Below, piece after piece: positions 1-8,269 of a stretch of DNA of 64,000 nucleotides. Positions within the stretch are counted from its first letter, which is position 1. Each line of letters opens with the position of its first letter. A program made the translations under genes and the position numbers. The DNA comes from Hyphomonadaceae bacterium (GTDB lineage: Bacteria > Pseudomonadota > Alphaproteobacteria > Caulobacterales > Aquidulcibacteraceae). The notes beneath the pieces were generated by a model, which was given only the letters and a program-made list of their open reading frames with translations, ran no database searches and had not been told where the DNA came from. Location of the stretch: assembly GCA_022841905.1 (NCBI GenBank), contig JALHQO010000012.1:44480-108479 (forward strand). The letters run 5' to 3'.

Positions 1-1
1 C

Positions 2-1237
2 AAGCAGCTTGCCTCCTACCCTGTCGCGCTCGGCGTGGTCGCGGCCTGCGCGATCGGGGTCGCGCTTCTGCCGGGCATGCCGAAAATTCCATTCTTTATA
101 TTGGGCGGCGCGGCTGGCTTGCTGGCGTGGCGGCTAAGGAAGGCGAGCCGCGTCGTGGAAGCCGCCAACGAAGCGGCAGCCGCCGTGCCCCCAACAGTGG
201 CTGAAGAAACGCCTGCCGCATCGTTGGCGATGGACGACGTGCGGATCGAGTTGGGCTTTGCGTTGCTGCCCCTGATCAACGACGTGCAAGGCCGCCGCCT
301 CACCGATCAGATCAAGGCGCTGCGCAAAACTCTGGCGCAGGAATACGGCTTCGTGATGCCGAGCGTGCGCATTCTCGACAACGTGCAGATGCAGCCCGAT
401 CGTTACCAAGTTCGCATCCGCGAAATGGAAGCCGGCGAAGGCAAGCTGAAGATCGGCGCGCTCCTGGCGATGGACCCGACCGGCAAAGGCGTCGCCATCC
501 CAGGCGAAGACGTCAAAGAGCCGGCATTCGGACTCGACGCCAAATGGATTGATGAGCGCGCGCGAGAGGAAGCTAGCTTCCGCGGCTACACCGTCGTCGA
601 TCCCGCCACCGTACTGGCGACGCATCTGACCGAGATCATCAAGGAGCACATGAGCGAGCTCCTCACCTTCTCCGAGGTGAAAAAGCTCATCAAAGATCTT
701 CCAAAGGATACGCAAACGCTGCTCGACGATGTCGCGCCGACTCATATCTCGTGGTCGGGCATCCAGCGCGTGCTGCAGAATCTGCTGAAAGAGCGCGTCT
801 CGATCCGCGATCTTTCAGCCATCGTCGAAGCCATCGCCGAGGCAGCGCCTGCGATGCACGATCTGGTGCTGATCACCGAACACGTGCGCGGACGCTTGGC
901 GCGCCAGATTTGCTACGCGCACCGCAACCCGGAAGGCTCGCTGCCAATTATCTCGATGTCGCCTAACTGGGAGCAGACGTTTGCGGAGGCGCTGATCGGC
1001 GAAGGCCAGAGCCGGCAACTGGCGCTCGCGCCATCAAAGCTGCACGATTTCGTCGCCGATGTGCGCACCGCCTTCGAGCGCGCCGCGCAAAGCGGCGAAA
1101 CGCCCGTGCTGCTCACCTCCCCCGCTATCCGCCCCTTCGTGCGCTCACTGATCGAGCGCTTCCGCCCAAGCACCGTCGTGCTGGGTCAAGGCGAAGTGCA
1201 CGCGAAGGTGCGGCTGAAGGCGATGGGGCAGGTCTAG
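2..1237 (+). CDS. flhA: Flagellar biosynthesis protein FlhA, C-terminal part (5' end outside window)
   Basis: Component of the flagellar type III export gate in the inner membrane; the cytoplasmic domain receives chaperone-substrate complexes. The frame is open from the window edge, so the start lies upstream. The visible part begins in the last membrane helix (PGMPKIPFFILGGAAG), then a linker, then the whole cytoplasmic domain (ELGFALLPLIND onward, ending in VLGQGEVHAKVRLKAMGQV). The match to FlhA rather than a virulence paralogue is supported by the flagellar genes that follow (flhG-like, fliI, fliJ). Next gene starts about 100 bp downstream on the same strand. Confidence 0.93.
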   Translation, partial: KQLASYPVALGVVAACAIGVALLPGMPKIPFFILGGAAGLLAWRLRKASRVVEAANEAAAAVPPTVAEETPAASLAMDDVRIELGFALLPLINDVQGRRLTDQIKALRKTLAQEYGFVMPSVRILDNVQMQPDRYQVRIREMEAGEGKLKIGALLAMDPTGKGVAIPGEDVKEPAFGLDAKWIDERAREEASFRGYTVVDPATVLATHLTEIIKEHMSELLTFSEVKKLIKDLPKDTQTLLDDVAPTHISWSGIQRVLQNLLKERVSIRDLSAIVEAIAEAAPAMHDLVLITEHVRGRLARQICYAHRNPEGSLPIISMSPNWEQTFAEALIGEGQSRQLALAPSKLHDFVADVRTAFERAAQSGETPVLLTSPAIRPFVRSLIERFRPSTVVLGQGEVHAKVRLKAMGQV

Positions 1238-1337
1238 ACGCAAGCCATAGATGATCACTTCGTCATTCATACCTGATTAACCAAAACCTCCCTTCCCGCT
1301 AACCACCGCGAAACGACTCGCGGCGCATATCTGAGCC

Positions 1338-2141
1338 ATGTCAGGCGCACACGCTCTCCCCGAGCCGCCCTTACCGCGCACGCGCGCGGCGCCGATCTTT
1401 GCCGTCGCGTCGGGCAAGGGTGGGGTCGGCAAAACTTGGCTCTCGACTATGCTTTCGTTTGCTTTCGGCCGCGCCGGACAACGCGCGCTGCTGGTCGATT
1501 GCGATCTCGGCCTCGCCAATGTCGACGTGCAGCTGGGCGTGCGCCCTACGGCTGATGTGCACTCCGTTGTACGCGGCTTTCTCGAACTCGATGCTGCGGT
1601 GACGCCGGTTCTCGGCGGCCCCGGTCGCAATGGCGGCTTCGACCTGATCGCGGGCCATTCCGGCTCTGGCGCCCTGGGCACGGTGAAGCTCGAAGAAGTG
1701 GGCCGCATCTGCACGGGACTGACTAAGCTCACGCCGCACTACGATCGCGTCATTCTCGATCTTGCGGCTGGTATTGATCCGACTGTGCTGCGTTTTGCGC
1801 GCGCCGCCGATCGCCTCATCCTCGTCACCACAGAAGAGCCCACCGCCCTCACCGACGCCTACGCCATGGTGAAGCTGCTGCGCCTGCAAGGCGCGCAGAT
1901 CACGCCGTGGGTGATCGTGAACATGGCGGAGAACCGCGTCAAAGGACGCAAGGTGTTCGATCAGTTCTCAATGGCGTGTAACGAATATCTAGGCTTCAAG
2001 CCGCGGTTCGCTGGCGTGATCTGCCGCGACACGCGCGTACCAGACTCGATCCGCGCACAAACCCCGCTGCCGATCCGTCATCCGCAAAGCCAAGCCTACG
2101 AAGACGTGATCCGGATCGTTGAGACGCTGAACGCGGGTTAA
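1338..2141 (+). CDS. flhG: FlhG/MinD-like P-loop ATPase
   Basis: 267-residue SIMIBI-class ATPase. It has a deviant Walker A (SGKGGVGKTW, residues about 22-31), the LLVDCDLGLANVDVQLG segment typical of MinD/FlhG, and VILDLAAGIDPTVLRFA as the switch region. FlhG proteins set flagellar number and position with FlhF and the C-ring. Placement directly after flhA favours FlhG over MinD or ParA. No separate flhF is visible. The stop overlaps the stop of the convergent SulP gene by 4 bp. Confidence 0.8.
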   Translation: MSGAHALPEPPLPRTRAAPIFAVASGKGGVGKTWLSTMLSFAFGRAGQRALLVDCDLGLANVDVQLGVRPTADVHSVVRGFLELDAAVTPVLGGPGRNGGFDLIAGHSGSGALGTVKLEEVGRICTGLTKLTPHYDRVILDLAAGIDPTVLRFARAADRLILVTTEEPTALTDAYAMVKLLRLQGAQITPWVIVNMAENRVKGRKVFDQFSMACNEYLGFKPRFAGVICRDTRVPDSIRAQTPLPIRHPQSQAYEDVIRIVETLNAG

Positions 2142-3868
2142 GCCGGTCTCTCAGCGACAATCTCCCCGGCGCGCGCGACCGCGGCGTCGTAAGACTCAAT
2201 GACCTCGACATTCGCCAGCGCCAAAACGCCCATCTGCTTCAGCACTCCACGTGACGACTGATTGAGTTCGCTCATCAGAACGCGCGTGTCGTGCGCCTGG
2301 CAACGCTTGAGAAAACGCGTCAGCGCTCCAACCCCTGTCGCATCCGCCATTGGCACGGCCGCGAAGCGCAAAATGAACACCTTTGGCGGCGGGAACGCCG
2401 CTTCGAAGGCGTCGTTAAGTCGGCTCGCGGCGCCGAAGAACAGCGGCCCGCGCAACTCGAACACCTCCACACCACTCGGCAACTCCTGGCGCGCCGTATA
2501 GACGCCGCGAGACGGGCTGGTGAAATCATCTTGATCGTGTTCGACCAGCGATACGCCCTTCTCGATCGCGGTCGCTTCGGCCATGCGGTGCATGAAGATG
2601 ATCGCGGCCAGCACAATGCCAACCTCGATCGCTACGGTAAGATCGACGAGCACCGTCAACCCAAATGTTGCCAACAGCACGACTCGATCGCCAACAGGAC
2701 CGCTCAGAATGTGACGGAAGCGCTCCTGTTCGCTCATGTTCCAGGCAACGACAACGAGCACTGCCGCCAACGCAGCCAAAGGCACGAACGCCATCAGCGG
2801 TCCGAGCATGAGCATGGATGCGAGCACGAAGAGCGCGTGCATCATGCCGGCAATCGGCGTCTTAGCCCCCGCACGGATGTTGGTTGCGGTGCGCGCGATG
2901 GCGCCCGTTGCAGAGATGCCCCCGAACAGACCGGCGCCAATGTTGGCGATACCTTGCGCGACCAGCTCGCAGTTCGACCGATGGCGCCGTCCTGTCATGC
3001 CATCGGCGACCATTGCGGAGAGCAAGCTTTCGACACCCGCTAGAAACGCGATGGTCAGCGCCGGTTGAAAAAGCTCTCGCACACGTTCCCAAGTAACCGT
3101 CGGCAGGTGCGGTGAAGGCAAGGATGACGGGACGCCGCCGAAGCGCGAGCCGATCGTCTCAACATCGAGCTGCAGCAGCGCCGCAAGGGCCGCGCCCGCA
3201 ACTACGACAATCAAGAACCCTGGCAAACGTGGCGCCCACTTGCGAAGACCGAAGATCACCGCAATTGCCCCGAGCGAAAGAGCGAGCGTGGGCAAAGAAA
3301 CCGTGTGACGCGCCGCCCAGAAGCTCTGGAGTTTCGTGATGAACTCCGCTGGCGCCGCGGCGATGTCGAGCCCGAACACGTCGCGCAGTTGGCTCGTAAA
3401 GATGATCACCGCGATGCCCGCGGTGAATCCAGTGACGACCGGTTCAGGGATATACTTGATCCAATCGCCGAACCGCAGCAACCCCGCCACGATCAGGATG
3501 CCGCCCGCCATAATCGTCGCCAGCACGAGCCCGTCAAAGCCGTGCGTGTGGATGATCCCGTAGACGACAACGATGAAGGCGCCAGTGGGGCCGCCGATCT
3601 GAAAACGCGAACCACCGAGCGCGGAGATAAGGAAACCCGCAATGACCGCGGTAATCAGACCTTTGTCAGGCGTCGCACCGGATGCGATGGCGATCGCCAT
3701 CGCCAGAGGCAGCGCGACGATGGCGACGGTCAGACCGGCAAGGGCGTCGGCGCGAAAATCGGCGAAGCGATACCCTTCCTGGGCGATCACCGTGATCGAC
3801 TTCGGAATATAGATGCGCCAATCGAAGCGCGGCGCGCTTGGCTCAGGTGCGCTCGGGTTCGGCGCCAT
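2138..3868 (-). CDS. SulP/SLC26 family anion transporter with STAS domain
   Basis: 576 residues. The N-terminal two thirds is a multi-helix membrane domain with the family signature around residues 45-130 (DALAGLTVAIVALPLAMAIA, GPTGAFIVVVYG). Residues about 440-560 form a cytoplasmic STAS domain (VEVFELRGPLFFGAASRLND; DATGVGALTRFL). The family moves sulfate, bicarbonate or other anions; the substrate cannot be read from sequence. It lies 22 bp after fliJ in the same direction and may be co-transcribed, though it has no flagellar role. Confidence 0.88.
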   Translation of the reverse strand: MAPNPSAPEPSAPRFDWRIYIPKSITVIAQEGYRFADFRADALAGLTVAIVALPLAMAIAIASGATPDKGLITAVIAGFLISALGGSRFQIGGPTGAFIVVVYGIIHTHGFDGLVLATIMAGGILIVAGLLRFGDWIKYIPEPVVTGFTAGIAVIIFTSQLRDVFGLDIAAAPAEFITKLQSFWAARHTVSLPTLALSLGAIAVIFGLRKWAPRLPGFLIVVVAGAALAALLQLDVETIGSRFGGVPSSLPSPHLPTVTWERVRELFQPALTIAFLAGVESLLSAMVADGMTGRRHRSNCELVAQGIANIGAGLFGGISATGAIARTATNIRAGAKTPIAGMMHALFVLASMLMLGPLMAFVPLAALAAVLVVVAWNMSEQERFRHILSGPVGDRVVLLATFGLTVLVDLTVAIEVGIVLAAIIFMHRMAEATAIEKGVSLVEHDQDDFTSPSRGVYTARQELPSGVEVFELRGPLFFGAASRLNDAFEAAFPPPKVFILRFAAVPMADATGVGALTRFLKRCQAHDTRVLMSELNQSSRGVLKQMGVLALANVEVIESYDAAVARAGEIVAERPA

Positions 3869-3890
3869 GATTGTACTCGCTTAAGGCGTC

Positions 3891-4316
3891 TTACGACGCC
3901 GAAGGTCGCGCTCGCGCCGCGCGCATCGTCGCGAAATCATCGAGTTCGGCGCTTTCGCGCTGCTCAGCGGCAACCTTCGCGCGCGCCTCCTCCAACTCGA
4001 TCAAACGCTCGAACTTGCGCGCTTCCACATGCGCCGCGGTGATCAGCGCTCGTATTTGCTCGATATCGGCGGCGATCATGGCGCCTTCGCTGACCATGGC
4101 GCGGCGGCGCTGGATTGCAGCGGCGGCGTAACCGCCGAACACGCGGCTCGCTTCATAGTCGCGCTGCGCCAGCTTTTGTTCTTGGGCGATCGTCTGATCG
4201 TGACCGGCGATGCGCTGTTCAAGCGCGCTTTGACGCTCGATCTGCGCCGCCATTTCGCGGCGCAGCGTTTCCAGATCGCGATTGGCGAGCTTCAGCAAAG
4301 TGCGCAGCGATTTCAT
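3891..4316 (-). CDS. fliJ: Flagellar export protein FliJ
   Basis: 141-residue, almost entirely helical coiled-coil protein rich in Glu, Arg and Ala, beginning [25 protein letters not shown]. FliJ is the stalk of the flagellar export ATPase ring. The call rests on size, coiled coil and position: its ATG overlaps the fliI stop by 4 bp, the usual translational coupling of fliI and fliJ. Sequence conservation in this family is low. Confidence 0.85.
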   Translation of the reverse strand: MKSLRTLLKLANRDLETLRREMAAQIERQSALEQRIAGHDQTIAQEQKLAQRDYEASRVFGGYAAAAIQRRRAMVSEGAMIAADIEQIRALITAAHVEARKFERLIELEEARAKVAAEQRESAELDDFATMRAARARPSAS

Positions 4317-5671
4317 GCCAACGCCTCAGCCAACATCGCAAAACCATCCTTGATGCTGCAATTTTCGTCGCGCTGTTGCGAAAGCACTGCCTCCAGCGCG
4401 CCGCGCACACGCACGGCTTCATCGACGTTCGGATCGGCGCCTGCTTTGTATGCGCCGATCCGGATCAGCTCTTCCATTTCGCCATACAAGCTGAGCATCG
4501 CGCGGGCGCGTCCGACGAGCGCGTTCTCTTCCGGCGTATGGCACATGGGCATCAAGCGCGAGATCGATTTCAGCACATTGATCGCTGGGTAGCGTCCGCG
4601 CTCCGCGATCGCGCGCTCCATGACGATGTGGCCATCGAGGATGCCGCGCACTGCGTCGGCGATGGGTTCGTTGTGATCGTCGCCGTCAACGAGCACGGTG
4701 AAGAGCGCCGTGATCGACCCGGCTTCGCCTTCATGACCGGGGCCAGCGCGTTCGAGCAGCTTGGGTAGTTCGGCGAACACGGACGGTGTGTAGCCTTTCG
4801 TCGTCGGCGGCTCGCCCACGGCTAAACCGATCTCACGCTGCGCCATCGCAAAACGCGTGACCGAGTCGACCAGCAACAACACGTCGAGTCCTTCGTCACG
4901 GAAGTGCTCCGCGACAGCGCTTGCCATGTGCGGTGCGAGACGCCGCCGTGCAGCGCTCTCATCGGACGTCGCCACGACGACGACGGAACGGCGACGGCCC
5001 TCTTCGCCCAACGTATCTTCGATGAATTCCTTCACTTCGCGGCCACGCTCGCCGACGAGGCCGATAACGATCACGTCGGCATTGGCGCCGCGCGCCAGCA
5101 TCGACATCAGCACCGACTTGCCAACGCCGGAGCCAGCGAACACGCCCATGCGCTGCCCACGGCAGAGTGCCGCGAAAATGTTGAGCGCGCGCACGCCGAC
5201 ATCGAGCCGACCGCCGACGCGTGAACGATCGTGCGCCGATGGCGGCGCTGCACGCACAAGATGCGGCTTCATACCCTGCAGCAACGGGCCCGCGCCATCG
5301 ACAGGATTGCCGAAGCAATCGATCACGCGCCCAAGCCACGCTTTCGACGGCCGCACCATGGGCGCAGCGCCTTCCAGCAGCACGCGCGCACCAGGACGAA
5401 TGGACTCGATCGGGTCGTAGGGCGCGAGCAATGCGCGATCACCGCGGAAGCCGACAATCTCGCCACGCGCCGTGCGGGCGCCCTGCACCGTCGCGCGCGC
5501 GCCGAGCGACAGCGCGTCCATCGGGCCGGTTACTTCGACAAGGGAACCTGACAAACCAGTCACGCGCCCCTCGAAGCGGCGCGGATCAAGCGCGTCGATC
5601 TCAGTTGCGAGTTTGGAAAGAAGTGTTGGCATGCTGTGCACATCAAATGCAGCGCTATGGTTAACCGACAT
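4313..5671 (-). CDS. fliI: Flagellum-specific ATPase FliI
   Basis: 452-residue F1-beta-like ATPase that energizes flagellar protein export. Walker A is GSGVGKS at residues 180-186, followed by [13 protein letters not shown]; the Walker B strand is [12 protein letters not shown], and [18 protein letters not shown] is the family signature. Length is normal for FliI. An alternative ATG lies 13 codons in ([11 protein letters not shown]). The upstream codons contain a TTAACC sequence (5661-5666), a possible CtrA half-site at the very start of the gene. fliJ follows with a 4-bp overlap. Confidence 0.95.
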   Translation of the reverse strand: MSVNHSAAFDVHSMPTLLSKLATEIDALDPRRFEGRVTGLSGSLVEVTGPMDALSLGARATVQGARTARGEIVGFRGDRALLAPYDPIESIRPGARVLLEGAAPMVRPSKAWLGRVIDCFGNPVDGAGPLLQGMKPHLVRAAPPSAHDRSRVGGRLDVGVRALNIFAALCRGQRMGVFAGSGVGKSVLMSMLARGANADVIVIGLVGERGREVKEFIEDTLGEEGRRRSVVVVATSDESAARRRLAPHMASAVAEHFRDEGLDVLLLVDSVTRFAMAQREIGLAVGEPPTTKGYTPSVFAELPKLLERAGPGHEGEAGSITALFTVLVDGDDHNEPIADAVRGILDGHIVMERAIAERGRYPAINVLKSISRLMPMCHTPEENALVGRARAMLSLYGEMEELIRIGAYKAGADPNVDEAVRVRGALEAVLSQQRDENCSIKDGFAMLAEALA

Positions 5672-5690
5672 TTACAGACGCTGCGCGGCT

Positions 5691-5708
5691 GATTCCGAAA
5701 GCGGAATC
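5691..5708. promoter_or_regulatory. Inverted repeat of two GANTC sites (distal, upstream of ctrA)
   Basis: GATTCCG-AAAG-CGGAATC is a perfect 7+4+7 inverted repeat whose arms each contain a GANTC site, the CcrM methylation target. It lies in the divergent fliI/ctrA region, about 165 bp before the ctrA start. Direct sequence observation; a regulatory role is inferred from the known CcrM/GcrA control of ctrA in Caulobacter. Confidence 0.55.
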
Positions 5709-5817
5709 AAATCAACGGCTAGAGCTGCTGAAATAGTACATCGCTATGCCTTGCGCCGACTAGCGAAGCGACTCATGAAGAATTTCTGCGCGAGGGGTCG
5801 CGCGTGATCACTAAACG

Positions 5818-5857
5818 TTAACCCGTCTGACTCATTACTGAGTCGTACAGGTTAACC
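5818..5857 (+). promoter_or_regulatory. ctrA-proximal GANTC palindrome flanked by TTAACC half-sites
   Basis: GACTCA-TTAC-TGAGTC (5829-5844) is a perfect inverted repeat with a GANTC site in each arm. It is flanked by TTAACC at 5818-5823 and 5852-5857, which resemble CtrA half-sites. A further single GACTC lies at 5770-5774. The cluster ends about 18 bp before the ctrA ATG, where autoregulation and methylation-dependent GcrA control would act. Confidence 0.55.
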
Positions 5858-5874
5858 CACCAGGGGCGGTCGTA

Positions 5875-6597
5875 ATGCGAGTCTTGTTGATCGAGGACGA
5901 TAGCGCGACAGCGCAGGGCATCGAGCTGATGCTCAAGTCCGAGGGGTTCAATATCTACTCGACCGATCTCGGCGAGGAAGGCATCGACCTTGGCAAGCTC
6001 TACGATTACGACATCATCGTACTCGACCTGACGCTGCCCGACATGCACGGCTACGACGTGCTGAAGCAGCTCCGGGTGGCTCGGGTGAACACCCCCATCC
6101 TGATCCTCTCGGGCACCGCCGACATCGACACCAAGGTCCGCGGCCTGGGCTACGGCGCTGATGACTACATGACCAAGCCCTTCAACAAGGACGAGCTGAT
6201 CGCCCGCATCAACGCGATTGTTCGCCGCTCCAAGGGCCACGCTCATTCCGTCATCAAAACAGGCGATATCACGGTCAATCTCGATGCGAAGACGGTCGAA
6301 GTCACTGGCCACCGCGTCCACCTGACCGGCAAAGAATACCAAATGCTGGAGCTGCTCTCGCTCCGCAAAGGCACCACGCTGACGAAAGAGATGTTCTTGA
6401 ACCATCTCTATGGCGGCATGGACGAGCCGGAACTCAAGATCATCGACGTGTTCATCTGCAAGCTGCGCAAGAAGCTGGCGGCCGCCACCGGTGGTGAGCA
6501 CTACATCGAGACGGTCTGGGGCCGCGGCTACGTGCTGCGCGATCCGCAGGAAGCCGGCGCGACCGCCACCGTTACCTCGGGCGTCGCAGCGGCTTAA
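5875..6597 (+). CDS. ctrA: Cell-cycle master regulator CtrA
   Basis: 240-residue OmpR-type response regulator. The receiver domain (1-120) has the acidic pocket (IEDD, residues 7-10), phosphoacceptor D51 in [14 protein letters not shown] and the conserved Lys in [10 protein letters not shown]. The C-terminal winged helix contains [51 protein letters not shown], nearly diagnostic of CtrA. It ends in VAAA; C-terminal alanines of Caulobacter CtrA are the ClpXP degradation signal. CtrA represses replication initiation and activates flagellar and division genes. The methylation-site-rich upstream region supports the call. Confidence 0.97.
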   Translation: MRVLLIEDDSATAQGIELMLKSEGFNIYSTDLGEEGIDLGKLYDYDIIVLDLTLPDMHGYDVLKQLRVARVNTPILILSGTADIDTKVRGLGYGADDYMTKPFNKDELIARINAIVRRSKGHAHSVIKTGDITVNLDAKTVEVTGHRVHLTGKEYQMLELLSLRKGTTLTKEMFLNHLYGGMDEPELKIIDVFICKLRKKLAAATGGEHYIETVWGRGYVLRDPQEAGATATVTSGVAAA

Positions 6598-6623
6598 GCC
6601 ACATTTTCGGCCGGTTTCGCTAA

Positions 6624-6642
6624 CCCTGCGCAGTGCGCGGGG
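6624..6642 (+). terminator. GC-rich hairpin after ctrA
   Basis: CCCTGCGC-AGT-GCGCGGGG forms an 8-bp stem (one G-T wobble) 26 bp after the ctrA stop. There is no clear U-tract, so termination is only possible. Confidence 0.35.
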
Positions 6643-6669
6643 CTGAGAGATCGCGTATCCTTATTCCGG

Positions 6670-8214
6670 ATGCGCATTCACCCTACCATAGATCGACGCG
6701 CGCTGCTGATGAGCGGCGCAGCCCTCCTCGCCAGCGGCGCGAGCGCGCACGCGCAAAGCGCGAACGCTGACGACGATTTCCGCGCGCTCGTCGAGCGCCT
6801 GGCCGATCGCTCGCGCACCAGCCGCGCCTTCCTGCTTCGTCGCTACGACGCCTCGCGCCTCTCTCCGCGCGGACGCATCCTGTACGACGCCATTCTCCCA
6901 GGCGCCGAAGCGGACGCAAATCTGTCGCGCATGCGTTGGGGCAGCACAGGCAACCCCTACGCCGTCACGCATCGCTATGGCGCCTACCGCCGTGCCGCTG
7001 AACTGCGCCCCGACGATTATTTCCGCACACTGGTGCGCGCCGTCGATCGCGAGACGCGCCAAATGCAGGCCGACGCCGATCGAGGCGTGATCGCGCCGGA
7101 TTTCGCGCTAGCCGCAACCGAGCCCGCAGTGGCGCAAGCGGCGCAGCGTGTGGCCGAACGCGGCAGTGAACGCGAATTAGCCGAAGCGCTGCAGCGCCAG
7201 GTAGAGGCCGTTCAAGCCCTGCGCGTCCGCGCCGGCAGCGAACCCGGCATGTGGCGCCTACCCGATGGCGACGATTTCTACGCCGCAGCGCTGCAATTCC
7301 ATCTCGGCGCGCCGGTCGATCCGCGCGCAGCGCACGAGCGCGCGCTGGATCGCTGCCGCGATCTGCAAGCCGAAGCCGACACGCTATTGCGCGCTCAGGG
7401 GCTGACGCGCGGCGGCGTGGGTGAACGCTTGCGCGTCTTAGCGCACGATCCGCGCTTCCTCTATTCTGCTGACGACGCCGGCAAAGATCGCGCTGTCGCC
7501 GACATGGCCGAGCGGTTGGCGCGCGCAAGGCTGTTGCTGGCCGATGTGATTGCCGATGCAGCGACGACGCCAGCGGACGTGCGCCGCCTCCCCGCCAATC
7601 TCGAAGCCAATGGCGCGGCGGGCCGCAGGCGCGGCACGGCGTACGAGGTCGACCTGAGCGCGCCCCGCGCCAGCTGGACGCTGCCGAGCGTCGTCCATCA
7701 CGAACTCATCCCCGGCCACATCTACCAAGCACCGTTCGCCAACGCCGCCAGCGTGTCGGCGCTGCAAGAACGCTACGCCAACGGCTACCTCGAAGGCTGG
7801 TCGACCTACGCTGAAGTTCTTGCAGCCGAGCACGGCGCCTTCGAAGGCGATCCGCTCGCCCGCATCGGCTATCTGCAATGGATGCTGTTCCGGATGGCGC
7901 GCGTGGTCGCCGACACTGGAATGCACGCCCTGCATTGGAGCCGCGAGCACGCCATCGCGCAGATGCAAGAGTTACAGGGCGAAAGCATCGCTTTCGTGAG
8001 CATCGAAGAAGACGTGCTGCGCTTTTGCGTGCAGCCGGGCTTCTACACAGCGCAAGGCCTGGCGGCGCTGCACATCGAGGATCTCCGCGCGCGTACCCGC
8101 CGCGAGGCGCGTGATCGCTTCAGCCTGCAGCGCTTCCACACCGCCATGCTCGAACACGGCCCCCTCTCTCCGCCAGGCCTTGAACAAGCCGCGCGCGCGG
8201 CATTCATCGCATAA
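6670..8214 (+). CDS. DUF885 family exported protein (putative metallopeptidase-like)
   Basis: 514 residues. The N-terminus DRRALLMSGAALLASGASAHAQ is a signal peptide of possible Tat type, so the protein is exported. The family hallmark HHELIPGHIYQ near residue 344 is an HExxxxH-like motif carried by DUF885 proteins and thought to bind metal. A second conserved block (NGYLEGWSTYAEVLAAE) follows at about 375. Enzyme activity has not been shown for most of the family. It stands alone, convergent with the TonB receptor downstream. Confidence 0.85.
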   Translation: MRIHPTIDRRALLMSGAALLASGASAHAQSANADDDFRALVERLADRSRTSRAFLLRRYDASRLSPRGRILYDAILPGAEADANLSRMRWGSTGNPYAVTHRYGAYRRAAELRPDDYFRTLVRAVDRETRQMQADADRGVIAPDFALAATEPAVAQAAQRVAERGSERELAEALQRQVEAVQALRVRAGSEPGMWRLPDGDDFYAAALQFHLGAPVDPRAAHERALDRCRDLQAEADTLLRAQGLTRGGVGERLRVLAHDPRFLYSADDAGKDRAVADMAERLARARLLLADVIADAATTPADVRRLPANLEANGAAGRRRGTAYEVDLSAPRASWTLPSVVHHELIPGHIYQAPFANAASVSALQERYANGYLEGWSTYAEVLAAEHGAFEGDPLARIGYLQWMLFRMARVVADTGMHALHWSREHAIAQMQELQGESIAFVSIEEDVLRFCVQPGFYTAQGLAALHIEDLRARTRREARDRFSLQRFHTAMLEHGPLSPPGLEQAARAAFIA

Positions 8215-8219
8215 GAAAA

Positions 8220-8245
8220 GGGCGCCGGCATGAAAGCCGACGCCC
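8220..8245 (-). terminator. Intrinsic terminator of the TonB receptor gene
   Basis: GGGCGCCGGC and GCCGACGCCC pair as a 10-bp stem with one mismatch and a 6-nt loop. Read on the minus strand it is followed by TTTTCTT, so it best fits the end of the gene starting at 11038; it could also help end the plus-strand gene. Confidence 0.7.
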
Positions 8246-8269
8246 AATTAAGTCCGATGCTTGGAGGAA

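Noticed and set aside
6640..6669. GGGGCTGAGAGATC resembling the TPP riboswitch box after ctrA
   Set aside because: The second conserved part (ACCTGAT and following pairing) is absent and the downstream gene is not a thiamine gene.
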